A stretch of DNA of 64,000 bases, from the NCBI GenBank assembly GCA_964616755.1, contig CAZTSI010000007.1, positions 39,872 to 103,871 on the forward strand. The letters run 5' to 3'. Positions 33,580-42,263 of the stretch are shown piece after piece; the first letter of the stretch is position 1; the number at the start of each line of letters is the position of its first letter. The DNA comes from CAYNFR01 sp964616755 (GTDB lineage Bacteria; Bacteroidota; Bacteroidia; Chitinophagales; Saprospiraceae). The translations under genes and the position numbers were made by a program. Under the pieces are notes generated by a model that worked only from the letters and a program-made list of their open reading frames with translations, did no database searches and was not told the origin of the DNA.

Positions 33580-34419
33580 ATGATTCGACGCATTATACTC
33601 AAAAGTGAAGAGCAAATTGAAATAATAAGGGGGAATTGCTTATTAGTTAGCAAAACCCTAGCGTTAATAGCCGAAAACCTTAAAGAAGGTCAAACAGGCG
33701 AATCCATTGACAGATTAGCCGAAACATTTATCAGAGATCATGGTGCAGCCCCGGGTTTTAAAGGATTGTACGGATTTCCATCCACTTTGTGTATTTCTGT
33801 CAATGAAGCAGTGGTGCATGGTGTGCCGAATAAAAGACCATTTGAAATTGGTGATTTGGTGAGTGTTGATTGTGGAGTGTATGATAAAGATTATTATGGT
33901 GATGCAGCTTACACATTTGTTATAGGTGAAGCAACCCAAGATCATATGCAATTATGTGTCGTAACGAAAGAGTCGCTGTACAGAGGGATTGAACAGGCGA
34001 AATTAGGTAACAGAATTGGAGACATCGGTCATGCCATACAGGATTTATGTGAAAGACAATTCAACTATGGTGTTGTTCGCGAGTTAGTAGGCCATGGTGT
34101 TGGACGAAAATTGCATGAAAAGCCCGAAGTTCCAAATTTTGGACAGAAGGGTAAGGGGCCGAAAATAGAAGAGGGGCTAGTGATAGCGGTAGAGCCAATG
34201 GTTAATTTAGGTAGAAAGGAAGTAAGGCAAAGTAAAGATGGGAATACCATTATTACAAAGGATGGTAAGGTATCTGCTCATTATGAACATACCATTGCAG
34301 TTCATAATGGTAAGGCAGATATTTTGTCAGATCATAGAATTATTGAAGAAGCGATAGATAAAAATATAAATCTGCAGAAAATTTCATTAAAAAAACAGAT
34401 ATTTGCGCTCCCAAATTAG
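33580..34419 (+). CDS. map: Methionine aminopeptidase, type I
   Basis: Map removes the initiator methionine in the cytoplasm. The 279-residue protein carries the dinuclear metal ligands: the VSVDCGVY Asp, the YYGDAAYTF Asp, the VGHGVGRKLHEKP His, the VIAVEPMVNLG Glu and the YEHTIAV Glu. The C-terminal 30 residues extend past the family core (about 250 residues). It sits between secY and infA, as is common in Gram-positives and Bacteroidota. Confidence 0.97.
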   Translation: MIRRIILKSEEQIEIIRGNCLLVSKTLALIAENLKEGQTGESIDRLAETFIRDHGAAPGFKGLYGFPSTLCISVNEAVVHGVPNKRPFEIGDLVSVDCGVYDKDYYGDAAYTFVIGEATQDHMQLCVVTKESLYRGIEQAKLGNRIGDIGHAIQDLCERQFNYGVVRELVGHGVGRKLHEKPEVPNFGQKGKGPKIEEGLVIAVEPMVNLGRKEVRQSKDGNTIITKDGKVSAHYEHTIAVHNGKADILSDHRIIEEAIDKNINLQKISLKKQIFALPN

Positions 34420-34420
34420 G

Positions 34421-34639
34421 ATGGCTAAAAAAGACTTAATAAAACAAGACGGAATCATTGAAGAATCATTGTCAAATGCTATGTTTCGAGTCAGACTTGA
34501 GAACAATCATTTGATTACAGCTACTATTTCTGGAAAAATGCGTATGCATTACATTAAAATTTTGCCTGGGGATAAAGTAGCCGTAGAAATGTCACCATAC
34601 GATTTGAGTAGAGGAAGAATAACATTCAGATATAAATAA
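34421..34639 (+). CDS. infA: Translation initiation factor IF-1
   Basis: Started at ATG 34421, one base after the map stop, this is the standard 72-residue OB-fold protein. It has KKDLIKQDGIIEESLSNAMF and ends with GRITFRYK. A start at 34403 would overlap map by 17 bases and is rejected. Confidence 0.97.
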   Translation: MAKKDLIKQDGIIEESLSNAMFRVRLENNHLITATISGKMRMHYIKILPGDKVAVEMSPYDLSRGRITFRYK

Positions 34640-34645
34640 AAGCGA

Positions 34646-34762
34646 ATGAAAGTTAGAGCATCAATAAAGAAGCGATCAGTAGATTGTAAAATCATTAAGA
34701 GAAAGGGTGTACTTTTTATTATCAATAAGAAGAATCCCAAATTTAAACAAAGACAAGGTTAA
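34646..34762 (+). CDS. rpmJ: 50S ribosomal protein L36, reduced-cysteine form
   Basis: A 38-codon frame between infA and rpsM encodes L36 (MKVRASIKKRSVDCKIIKRK and a C-terminal KNPKFKQRQG). Only one cysteine is present, whereas the zinc-binding form has three Cys and one His, so no zinc site can form. It starts six bases after the infA stop and ends three bases before rpsM. Confidence 0.95.
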   Translation: MKVRASIKKRSVDCKIIKRKGVLFIINKKNPKFKQRQG

Positions 34763-34765
34763 GAT

Positions 34766-35143
34766 ATGGCCCGTTTAGCTGGAGTAGATTTACCTCGACA
34801 CAAGAGAGGAATTATTGGACTTACCTACATCTATGGTGTTGGAAGAAGCAGAGCTAAAGAAATATTAAGCCGAGCTGAAGTATCAGAGGAGACTAAAGTA
34901 TCCGAATGGTCAGATGAGAATTTGCGAATTATCGCCAAGATGCTTCAAGAGGAGTATAAGGTGGAAGGTGAATTGCGCTCTGAAGTTCAAATGAATATTA
35001 AGCGACTCATGGATATTGGTTGCTATAGAGGGGTGCGTCACAGAAAAGGACTTCCAGTAAGAGGCCAGAGTACAAAGACTAATGCGCGAACAAGAAAGGG
35101 GCGTAAGAAAACTGTTGCAAACAAGAAAAAGGCTACTAAATAA
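34766..35143 (+). CDS. rpsM: 30S ribosomal protein S13
   Basis: The 125-residue head protein has ARLAGVDLPRHKRGIIGLTY and the YRGVRHRKGLPVRGQSTKTN block followed by a basic Lys/Arg-rich tail. It begins the alpha-operon part of the cluster. Confidence 0.98.
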   Translation: MARLAGVDLPRHKRGIIGLTYIYGVGRSRAKEILSRAEVSEETKVSEWSDENLRIIAKMLQEEYKVEGELRSEVQMNIKRLMDIGCYRGVRHRKGLPVRGQSTKTNARTRKGRKKTVANKKKATK

Positions 35144-35150
35144 TTAGATA

Positions 35151-35537
35151 ATGGCTAAAGCAAAAAAAGTAAAGAAGAGAAAAGTTGTTGTTCAGCCAGA
35201 TGGCGTGGCGTACATTCAAGCATCTTTTAATAATATTATCATTTCTCTTTGTAATAAGAAGGGCGAAGTGATCACTTGGGCATCGGCTGGAAAGGCTGGT
35301 TTTAAGGGATCTAAAAAGAATACGCCATACGCAGCTCAACTTGCAGCGAACGACGCCGCCAAGACCGCATATGATCTGGGATTGCGTAACGTAGAGGTCA
35401 ACGTTAATGGACCTGGCGCAGGAAGAGAAGCAGCTATTAGGGCTATTGACGGTGCTGGGGTACGCGTGTTGCGAATTAAGGACACTACGCCTGTACCGCA
35501 CAACGGCTGTCGTCCACCTAAGAGAAGAAGAGTTTAA
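35151..35537 (+). CDS. rpsK: 30S ribosomal protein S11
   Basis: The 128-residue platform protein has a basic Lys-rich start, IQASFNNIIISLCNKKGEVI, SAGKAGFKGSKKNTPYAAQL, and the C-terminal DTTPVPHNGCRPPKRRRV. Length is typical. Confidence 0.98.
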   Translation: MAKAKKVKKRKVVVQPDGVAYIQASFNNIIISLCNKKGEVITWASAGKAGFKGSKKNTPYAAQLAANDAAKTAYDLGLRNVEVNVNGPGAGREAAIRAIDGAGVRVLRIKDTTPVPHNGCRPPKRRRV

Positions 35538-35564
35538 AGGAATTTTCAAGAAGAGCAAATACAA

Positions 35565-36173
35565 ATGGCAAGATATACAGGACCAAGAGTAAAAAAAGCA
35601 AGAGCATTAGGTGAGCCTATTTTTGGCCCCTCTCGAGCATTCGATAAGCGCAAGTATCCTCCTGGGCAACATGGCCCTTCAAAACGTAGAAAGCAAAAGT
35701 CTGACTATGCTATCCAGTTAATGGAAAAGCAGAAGGCGAAATACACCTATGGTGTATTAGAGCGTCAGTTTCGAAATACCTTTGAAAAGGCAACTAGCAA
35801 AAAGGGTGTTACAGGAGAAATATTACTTCAATTACTCGAAGCTAGATTAGATAATACTGTGTTTAGGTTAGGGATTTCTCCTACAAGAAGAGGTGCTAGG
35901 CAACTTGTGAGTCATAAGCATATTTGCGTAAATGGTATTGTTACCAATAGCCCTTCATTCTCTTTATCGCCTGGTGATGTAGTCACAGTAAGAGGTAAAT
36001 CGCAGAATATGGAAGTTATTATAAATAGCGTTGGATCTAAGGAAGTTAGAAAGTGGGGTTGGCTAGAATGGAATCCAGACTTGAAAGAAGGTCGGTTTAT
36101 AGCCTATCCAGAAAGAGAAAAGATCCCAGAAAAAATCAACGAACAGTTGATTGTTGAATTATATTCTAAGTAA
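35565..36173 (+). CDS. rpsD: 30S ribosomal protein S4, zinc-free N-terminus
   Basis: The 202-residue primary rRNA-binding protein starts with ARYTGPRVKKARALGEPIFG and lacks the N-terminal cysteines of zinc-binding S4. The RNA-binding S4 domain has LEARLDNTVFRLGISPTRRG and ARQLVSHKHICVNG. Length is typical. Confidence 0.98.
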   Translation: MARYTGPRVKKARALGEPIFGPSRAFDKRKYPPGQHGPSKRRKQKSDYAIQLMEKQKAKYTYGVLERQFRNTFEKATSKKGVTGEILLQLLEARLDNTVFRLGISPTRRGARQLVSHKHICVNGIVTNSPSFSLSPGDVVTVRGKSQNMEVIINSVGSKEVRKWGWLEWNPDLKEGRFIAYPEREKIPEKINEQLIVELYSK

Positions 36174-36212
36174 TTCTTTATTAATTCACTTTATCAGACG
36201 TATTCTTCAAAG

Positions 36213-37211
36213 ATGAGTATACTTAATTTTCAGAAACCCGATAAAATACTTCTTCAAAAGGCAGATGATTTCGAAGGACACTTTGAATTTAAGCCTTTAG
36301 AGCCTGGATTTGGTCAGACAATTGGTAATTCCTTAAGGAGAGTATTGTTATCTTCTCTTGAAGGTTACGCGATCTCTTCAATAAGAATAGCAGGTGTTGA
36401 TCACGAATTTTCAACAATTAAGGGTGTTGTAGAAGATGTAGTTGACATGATTCTTAATCTGAAGCAGATTAGATTAAAGAAGTTGATCAAGGATGACGAT
36501 AGTTCAGAAGAGAAAATTTATTTGACCATTAGTGGTAAAGAACAATTTACGGCTGGCGACATTGAGACACACACAAACTTGTTTAAGGTGATGAATCCAG
36601 ATTTCGTTATCTGCAACATGGAGCCTTTTGTGTCACTCGAAATGGAAATAATCGTTTCTAAGGGGCGTGGATATTCTTCAGCTTCTGACAATCTTCCTAA
36701 AGATGCGCCTATCGGTGTGATACCTGTCGATACTATTTATACGCCTATTAAGAAGGTAGCCTATAAAGTAGAGAATACAAGGGTAGGCCAAAAGACGGAT
36801 TTTGAAAAACTGACTCTTGAAATCAAAACGGATGGCACCATCCATCCAGAAGATGCGGTGAAGGAGGCTTCGAAGATATTGATTCAGCACTTGATGTTGA
36901 TCACAGACGAGAATATTACCTTTGAAGATAGTACGAAGCGTGAAGAAAACATTGTAGATGAGCATATTTTACATATGCGTAAGCTGCTTAAGACTTCATT
37001 AGAGGATTTAGATTTGTCAGTACGAGCATATAATTGTCTTAAGGCGGCAAAGATTAACTCCCTTGGTGAGATGGTTCGATTTGATACACATGAGCTTTTG
37101 AAATTTAGAAACTTTGGAAAGAAATCATTGGTGGAAATTGAGGAGTTGTTGACGGAGAAGGGGCTTACCTTTGGTATGGATCTTTCGAAATATAAATTAG
37201 ACGAAGAGTAG
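36213..37211 (+). CDS. rpoA: DNA-directed RNA polymerase alpha subunit
   Basis: The 332-residue alpha subunit has an N-terminal assembly domain with EPGFGQTIGNSLRRVLLSSL. A flexible linker follows around residues 230-245, then a C-terminal domain with SVRAYNCLKAAKINSLGEMV and FRNFGKKSLVEIEELLTEKG. Length is typical. rplQ follows after 24 bases. Confidence 0.98.
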   Translation: MSILNFQKPDKILLQKADDFEGHFEFKPLEPGFGQTIGNSLRRVLLSSLEGYAISSIRIAGVDHEFSTIKGVVEDVVDMILNLKQIRLKKLIKDDDSSEEKIYLTISGKEQFTAGDIETHTNLFKVMNPDFVICNMEPFVSLEMEIIVSKGRGYSSASDNLPKDAPIGVIPVDTIYTPIKKVAYKVENTRVGQKTDFEKLTLEIKTDGTIHPEDAVKEASKILIQHLMLITDENITFEDSTKREENIVDEHILHMRKLLKTSLEDLDLSVRAYNCLKAAKINSLGEMVRFDTHELLKFRNFGKKSLVEIEELLTEKGLTFGMDLSKYKLDEE

Positions 37212-37235
37212 TCGGTAATTCTTAAGAAATAATTC

Positions 37236-37730
37236 ATGAGACACGGAAAGAAATTTAATCACCTCGGCAGAAAAAAGGGTCATCGCGAGGCATTGTTGAT
37301 GAACTTGGCGGGTTCACTCATAGAACATAAGCGAATAAACACAACTTTGGCAAAGGCAAAGGCGTTGCGCGTGTATGTTGAACCTCTTATCACAAAGTCT
37401 AAGAGAAATACTACACACTCTAGAAGAGTTGTATTTAGTTATCTTCAATCTAAGACTGTTGTAGATGAGCTATTCACAGCTGTGTCCGAAAAGGTAGCTG
37501 AAAGACCAGGTGGGTATACTAGAATTATTAAAACTGGATTTAGAAAAGGTGATGGTGCTGAAATGGCCATGATCGAATTAGTCGACTTCAACGAATTGTT
37601 GTTGAATAAAACAAGTACTTCCGCTAAACGTACTCGTCGTGGACGACGTTCTGGGGGTGGGAATTCAGCGATAGGCGCGGCCACGACAGCCGTAGCAGGA
37701 GCTGTTTTAACAGATTCGGAAGAGGAATAG
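37236..37730 (+). CDS. rplQ: 50S ribosomal protein L17 with a C-terminal extension
   Basis: The L17 core has the sequence RHGKKFNHLGRKKGHREALL and the AGSLIEHKRINTTLAKAKAL helix. The 164-residue protein is longer than the usual 120-130 because of a C-terminal tail of about 40 residues. The tail contains an Arg-rich patch (KRTRRGRRSGG), then Ala/Thr-rich sequence and an acidic end (SEEE). Tails of this kind occur in Bacteroidota L17. It is the last gene before a strong terminator. Confidence 0.96.
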   Translation: MRHGKKFNHLGRKKGHREALLMNLAGSLIEHKRINTTLAKAKALRVYVEPLITKSKRNTTHSRRVVFSYLQSKTVVDELFTAVSEKVAERPGGYTRIIKTGFRKGDGAEMAMIELVDFNELLLNKTSTSAKRTRRGRRSGGGNSAIGAATTAVAGAVLTDSEEE

Positions 37731-37759
37731 TACAAATATTTCAAAAAAAGACAATATGA

Positions 37760-37796
37760 TAAAGGTGATTGCTACGTTAGCAGTCACCTTTTTTTA
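37760..37796 (+). terminator. Terminator of the ribosomal superoperon
   Basis: AAGGTGATTGCTA and TAGCAGTCACCTT pair over 13 positions (including one G-T wobble) with a three-base loop and are followed by seven T. It is 30 bases after the rplQ stop. Confidence 0.9.
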
Positions 37797-37802
37797 TATT
37801 TG
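37795..37802 (+). promoter_or_regulatory. Candidate -7 promoter element of the carA-eno operon
   Basis: TATATTTG matches TAnnTTTG and overlaps the U-tract of the preceding terminator. The -33 element would fall inside the hairpin and is not a good match. The start codon of carA is 17 bases downstream. Confidence 0.38.
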
Positions 37803-37818
37803 TCCTCCAAAATGAGCT

Positions 37819-38928
37819 ATGAGTATTTCATCTTCTTTTGATTCAATACTTTTACTTGCTGATGGGACTTGTTTCAAGGGGCGTTCATATGGTATCGAAG
37901 GCCTTTCTGCCGGTGAGATTTGTTTTAACACAGGTATGACAGGATACCAAGAGATTTTTACTGATCCTTCTTACTTTGGACAAATCATGGTCACCACTAA
38001 TGCTCATATTGGCAATTATGGTGTCTCGGATGATGAAGTTGAATCCGATAAGATACAAATTAATGGGCTGGTTTGTAAGAATTTCACCTTTGAACATAGT
38101 CGTCGCTTGGCCTCGGGTGACATCAAAGAGTATTTTAGGACGAATCATGTGCCCGTTATTGCCGATTTAGATACAAGATCCATAGTACGGCACATTCGCA
38201 GTAAAGGTGCCATGAACGCGATTATAGCGACAGAATCAACACATAGTATTAAGGAACTAAAGGAATTATTGGATCAAATTCCTTCCATGGATGGCTTAGA
38301 ATTGGCGTCCAAAGTAACCACAAACGCACCTTACGAATTGGGGCATGGCGGATATAAAATAGCCGTTATGGACTACGGTACTAAGAAGAATATTTTGAAT
38401 TGTCTTGTCGAAAGAGGTTGTTCTGTTAAAGTTTTTCCTGCGAAGACGAGCTATGAAGAAGTAAAAGCATGGGCTCCAGATGGCTATTTTATAAGTAATG
38501 GCCCTGGTGATCCATCAAGTATGGATTATGCAGTCGATTTTACCAAAAAGGTATTGTTAGCCCAAAAGCCCTTATTTGGAATTTGTCTAGGACATCAAAT
38601 TTTGTCTCTTGCGCTAGATGTACCTACATATAAAATGCATCATGGACATCGAGGTATCAATCATCCTGTGAAGAATCTTCAGACAGGACGTTCTGAAATC
38701 ACCTCCCAAAATCACGGATTTGGTGTTAGTCCTGAAGAGCTTAAAAAGCGTAGTGCAGACATCCTTATAACACACGTTAATCTTAATGACGGCACAGTAG
38801 AAGGAATAAAGCATAAGGTTTTACCTGCCTTTAGCGTACAATATCACCCTGAGTCTTCCCCTGGTCCTCATGATTCGAGGTACCTATTTGATAGCTTTAT
38901 TGAGTTAGTAAAAACCACAAAAATATGA
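37819..38928 (+). CDS. carA: Carbamoyl-phosphate synthase, small (glutaminase) subunit
   Basis: CarA hydrolyses glutamine to feed ammonia to CarB for carbamoyl phosphate, used in pyrimidine and arginine synthesis. The 369-residue protein has FNTGMTGYQEIFTDPSYFGQ, the glutaminase nucleophile in GICLGHQ (Cys256), and the His/Glu pair in VQYHPESSPGPHD. Length matches the family. carB is not nearby. The stop overlaps the eno ATG by four bases (ATGA), so translation is probably coupled. Confidence 0.97.
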   Translation: MSISSSFDSILLLADGTCFKGRSYGIEGLSAGEICFNTGMTGYQEIFTDPSYFGQIMVTTNAHIGNYGVSDDEVESDKIQINGLVCKNFTFEHSRRLASGDIKEYFRTNHVPVIADLDTRSIVRHIRSKGAMNAIIATESTHSIKELKELLDQIPSMDGLELASKVTTNAPYELGHGGYKIAVMDYGTKKNILNCLVERGCSVKVFPAKTSYEEVKAWAPDGYFISNGPGDPSSMDYAVDFTKKVLLAQKPLFGICLGHQILSLALDVPTYKMHHGHRGINHPVKNLQTGRSEITSQNHGFGVSPEELKKRSADILITHVNLNDGTVEGIKHKVLPAFSVQYHPESSPGPHDSRYLFDSFIELVKTTKI

Positions 38929-40208
38929 GTGAAATAGTAGACGTCGTTGCACGTCAAATTCTAGATAGTCGAGGTAATCCTACTGTTGAAGTGGAGGTAA
39001 TTACTGAGAATGATTATATCGGTAGAGCTGCCGTACCTTCTGGAGCATCAACAGGTAAGTACGAGGCCGTAGAATTAAGAGATGGAGATAAATCGATGTA
39101 TCTGGGCAGGGGTGTTTTAAAGGCTGTAGAAAATGTCAATACCATTATTGCTCAAGAATTGATTGGATTATCAGTATTTGATCAGCGATACATTGACATG
39201 TTGATGTGTCAGCTTGACGGCACCCACAATAAATCCGTTCTCGGCGCGAATGCTATCCTAGGGGCGTCTTTAGCTGTAGCGCATGCCGCAGCAGCTGAGC
39301 AAGAAATGCCATTGTATCGCTATGTTGGAGGGGCGAATGCCCATGTTTTACCAGTTCCTATGATGAACATCCTAAATGGTGGTTCTCATGCCGATAATAG
39401 CATTGACTTTCAAGAATTTATGATCATGCCTGTTGGAGCAGAGAGTTTTTCTGAAGGTTTGAGAATGGGCGTAGAGATATTCCATCACTTAAAAAATGTG
39501 TTGAAGAAAAAGGGGTACTCTACTAATGTAGGCGATGAAGGCGGTTTTGCTCCAAATATTAAGAGTAATAAGGAGGCAATAGAAATAGTACTAGCGGCCG
39601 TTGAGATGGCTGGTTATCGCCCAGGTGAAGATATCATGATAGCGATGGATGCTGCAGCATCAGAGTTTTATAACGAGGAGAAAAAGCGATATGTTTTTCA
39701 TAAATCAACCAAGGATGAATTGACGAGCAGTGAAATGATCAGCTACTGGAAAGAGTGGTGCGACAATTATCCTATTTTATCGATAGAAGATGGTTTGCAT
39801 GAGGATGATTGGGATGGATGGGTAGCGCTAAATCAAACCCTCGGCAATAGGATCCAGCTGGTAGGTGATGATTTATTCGTGACGAATACTAAGAAATTGT
39901 CACGAGGGATAACAGAAGGTGCTGCAAATTCAATTTTGATTAAGGTCAATCAGATTGGTTCATTAAGCGAAACCATAGATACGGTAACTATGGCTACACG
40001 AAATAAGTACTCTAGTGTGATGAGCCACCGCTCGGGCGAAACAGAAGATGTCACTATTGCAGATCTAGCAGTAGCATTGGGGACAGGGCAAATTAAAACA
40101 GGTTCAGCCTCTAGAAGTGACCGTGTCGCTAAGTACAATCAACTTCTGAGAATAGAAGAAGAATTAGGAGATATAGCATATTATCCAGGAAAGGACTTGA
40201 TTAAGTAG
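38925..40208 (+). CDS. eno: Enolase
   Basis: The 427-residue glycolytic enzyme interconverts 2-phosphoglycerate and phosphoenolpyruvate. It has VPSGASTGKYEAVELRD near residue 38, the Mg-binding GDEGGFAPN, LSIEDGLHEDDWDG, the GDDLFVTN block and the SHRSGETEDVTIADLAV motif. Length is typical. Linkage to carA and to a FtsB-like gene is a Bacteroidota pattern. Confidence 0.98.
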   Translation: MSEIVDVVARQILDSRGNPTVEVEVITENDYIGRAAVPSGASTGKYEAVELRDGDKSMYLGRGVLKAVENVNTIIAQELIGLSVFDQRYIDMLMCQLDGTHNKSVLGANAILGASLAVAHAAAAEQEMPLYRYVGGANAHVLPVPMMNILNGGSHADNSIDFQEFMIMPVGAESFSEGLRMGVEIFHHLKNVLKKKGYSTNVGDEGGFAPNIKSNKEAIEIVLAAVEMAGYRPGEDIMIAMDAAASEFYNEEKKRYVFHKSTKDELTSSEMISYWKEWCDNYPILSIEDGLHEDDWDGWVALNQTLGNRIQLVGDDLFVTNTKKLSRGITEGAANSILIKVNQIGSLSETIDTVTMATRNKYSSVMSHRSGETEDVTIADLAVALGTGQIKTGSASRSDRVAKYNQLLRIEEELGDIAYYPGKDLIK

Positions 40209-40243
40209 AGTTTACATATCTTTACAATTGCTAATATGTTTTT

Positions 40244-40525
40244 ATGAAGTTTGCCAAGGTTTCTACTCATTGGTTGAATAAATATTCTCTCACTATAATA
40301 GCGTTTATCCTGTGGATAGCTCTGTTGGATGGTAAGTATAGCTGGGTAAAGCAGTATAAACTACGTCGTCATCTCAATGAAATGTTGGATTCAAAAGTAG
40401 AATACGCCGAAAAATTGAAGGTTGCGAAAAAGGACTACGAAAAGTTGGTTAGTAATAAGGAGAAATATGCTCGAGAAAAGTATTTTGTGAGCAAACACAA
40501 CGAAGACGTTTATATTATCGAATAA
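40244..40525 (+). CDS. Septum formation initiator family protein (FtsB/DivIC-like)
   Basis: The 93-residue bitopic protein has a membrane helix (about residues 15-26, LTIIAFILWIALLDG) and a periplasmic coiled coil (about 35-80). The tail KYAREKYFVSKHNEDVYIIE is typical of this family. Members join the divisome with FtsL and FtsQ. It follows eno by 35 bases, as seen in many genomes where ftsB is next to eno. Confidence 0.82.
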   Translation: MKFAKVSTHWLNKYSLTIIAFILWIALLDGKYSWVKQYKLRRHLNEMLDSKVEYAEKLKVAKKDYEKLVSNKEKYAREKYFVSKHNEDVYIIE

Positions 40526-40533
40526 TTAGAAAA

Positions 40534-41406
40534 ATGAGTGTTCTTTTAGATAAGACGAATAGAATTGCGGTTCAAGGATTTACGGGTAAGGAAGGCACGT
40601 TTCACGCGGAGCAAATGATCGCCTACGGTTCGAACATTGTTGCTGGTATCGTGCCGGGGAAAGGTGGTCAAGTTCATCTTGATTGTCCAGTGTTTAATAC
40701 TGTTGCTGATAGTGTACGGGAAGAAGGAGTAGATACAGCCATAATTTTTGTCCCACCTGCTTTTGCAGCAGACGCGATAATGGAATCAGCCGATGCCGGC
40801 GTCAAATTGATCGTGTGTATAACAGAAGGTATTCCTGTACAAGATATGGTCAAGGTCAAATCATTCTTGGCCAGCAAATCTGCTCGGCTAATTGGACCCA
40901 ATTGTCCCGGTATTATTACTCCTGGTCAAGCGAAGTTAGGCATCATGCCTGGATTTATTCACCGACCTGGTACTATCGGAATCGTTTCCAGATCTGGAAC
41001 TTTGACCTATGAAGCAGTAGATCAAGTGACAAAGGCCGGACTTGGTCAATCAACATGTATAGGTATCGGAGGTGATCCAATTGTCGGTACCACCACCAAG
41101 GAGGCTGTCGAACTTCTGATGAATGATCCAGAAACGGAAGGAATTATCATGATCGGTGAAATCGGCGGAAATATGGAAGCAGATGCAGCTTATTATATCA
41201 AGGAGCATGGCACTAAACCAGTTGTTGGCTTTATCGCTGGCCAAACAGCCCCTAAAGGTAGAACGATGGGTCATGCCGGTGCCATTATTGGTGGAGCTGA
41301 AGATACCGCTGAAGCAAAAATGAAAATTATGACAGCTTGTGGCATTCATGTTGTATCATCTCCTGCTCATTTAGGCAAAACAATGGCAAAAGTACTTGGC
41401 AAATAG
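40534..41406 (+). CDS. sucD: Succinyl-CoA ligase, alpha subunit
   Basis: The 290-residue protein binds CoA and carries the phosphohistidine used in succinyl-CoA/succinate conversion in the TCA cycle. It has the CoA-binding VQGFTGKEGTFHAEQM and IGPNCPGIITP. The phosphohistidine block MGHAGAIIGG places His247, equivalent to E. coli His246. sucC is not in the window. A terminator follows 40 bases downstream. Confidence 0.97.
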   Translation: MSVLLDKTNRIAVQGFTGKEGTFHAEQMIAYGSNIVAGIVPGKGGQVHLDCPVFNTVADSVREEGVDTAIIFVPPAFAADAIMESADAGVKLIVCITEGIPVQDMVKVKSFLASKSARLIGPNCPGIITPGQAKLGIMPGFIHRPGTIGIVSRSGTLTYEAVDQVTKAGLGQSTCIGIGGDPIVGTTTKEAVELLMNDPETEGIIMIGEIGGNMEADAAYYIKEHGTKPVVGFIAGQTAPKGRTMGHAGAIIGGAEDTAEAKMKIMTACGIHVVSSPAHLGKTMAKVLGK

Positions 41407-41445
41407 TACCGACGCATAAAGAAATATAGAGTAGGATCTACAGAA

Positions 41446-41475
41446 GAAGGTGGTGCGTATTGTACCACTTTTTTT
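41446..41475 (+). terminator. Terminator after sucD
   Basis: AAGGTGGT pairs with ACCACTTT (one G-T wobble) over a nine-base loop and is followed by seven T. Confidence 0.75.
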
Positions 41476-41594
41476 ATGCATATTAGCGAAGCTCGTATTT
41501 CAAAGTCCTACCTTTCGTCGAATAATATCCACACGCATCTCTGTTCTACCGTATATTAGTTTTTAAATTAACGCAACATTTAAATCAAACCAAT

Positions 41595-42185
41595 ATGGCT
41601 TCTATCGAGCGAATAAAACATGCCGACACTATTATAAAAAATCATATCGTGTGGTCGATGGGTGCCGGATTCATCCCTGTACCTATTGCTGACCTATTTG
41701 CAGTAACGGCAATACAATTGGATATGATCAGACAATTGAGTAAGTTGTATGATGTAGATTTTAAGGAGACAAGCGGCAAAGCTATCATAACATCACTCTC
41801 TGGCGCTTCTATCGCTAGAATGGGGGCAAGGGCAGTGAAATTTATTCCAGGCGTCGGGTCATTTCTAGGAGGTGTGACCCTAGCTGTTTTGTCTGGCGCT
41901 TCTACGTATGCCTTAGGTCAAGTATTCAAAAATCATTTTGATAATGGCGGGACATTCTTAGATTTTGACGTGTCAAGGATAAAGCGTATGTACGACGAGC
42001 AATTTGAAAAGGGAAAGGATGTAGCAAGAGACATTCAGAAAGAGCAAGATGATCATAAAATTAAGGCTGACATGGCGGATTTAGATCCTATTGTGCGTCT
42101 TAAGGAGTTAGTACAACTAAAAAACGACGGGGTTATTTCTGAAGAAGAGTTTGCGATACTCAAAAAGAAAATCGTCGGGGCGTAA
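41595..42185 (+). CDS. DUF697 domain protein with a C-terminal SHOCT-like motif
   Basis: The 196-residue protein has DUF697-like sequence: HIVWSMGAGFIPVPIADLFA followed by a TAIQLDMIRQLSKLYDVDF block. Two membrane-associated hydrophobic segments are present (about 20-40 and 85-110). The C-terminal 35 residues read DPIVRLKELVQLKNDGVISE and end with EEFAILKKKIVGA, a SHOCT-type short helical module found at the end of membrane or oligomeric proteins. The function is unknown. It stands between a terminator and the DUF2911 gene, with a probable own promoter region of about 120 bases. Confidence 0.75.
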   Translation: MASIERIKHADTIIKNHIVWSMGAGFIPVPIADLFAVTAIQLDMIRQLSKLYDVDFKETSGKAIITSLSGASIARMGARAVKFIPGVGSFLGGVTLAVLSGASTYALGQVFKNHFDNGGTFLDFDVSRIKRMYDEQFEKGKDVARDIQKEQDDHKIKADMADLDPIVRLKELVQLKNDGVISEEEFAILKKKIVGA

Positions 42186-42263
42186 AAATTTAAATGTCTA
42201 AACAACAAATTGCGGAGTTGAACATTATATCAGTACTTATTTACTAACTTAAAGTATTGTTTA

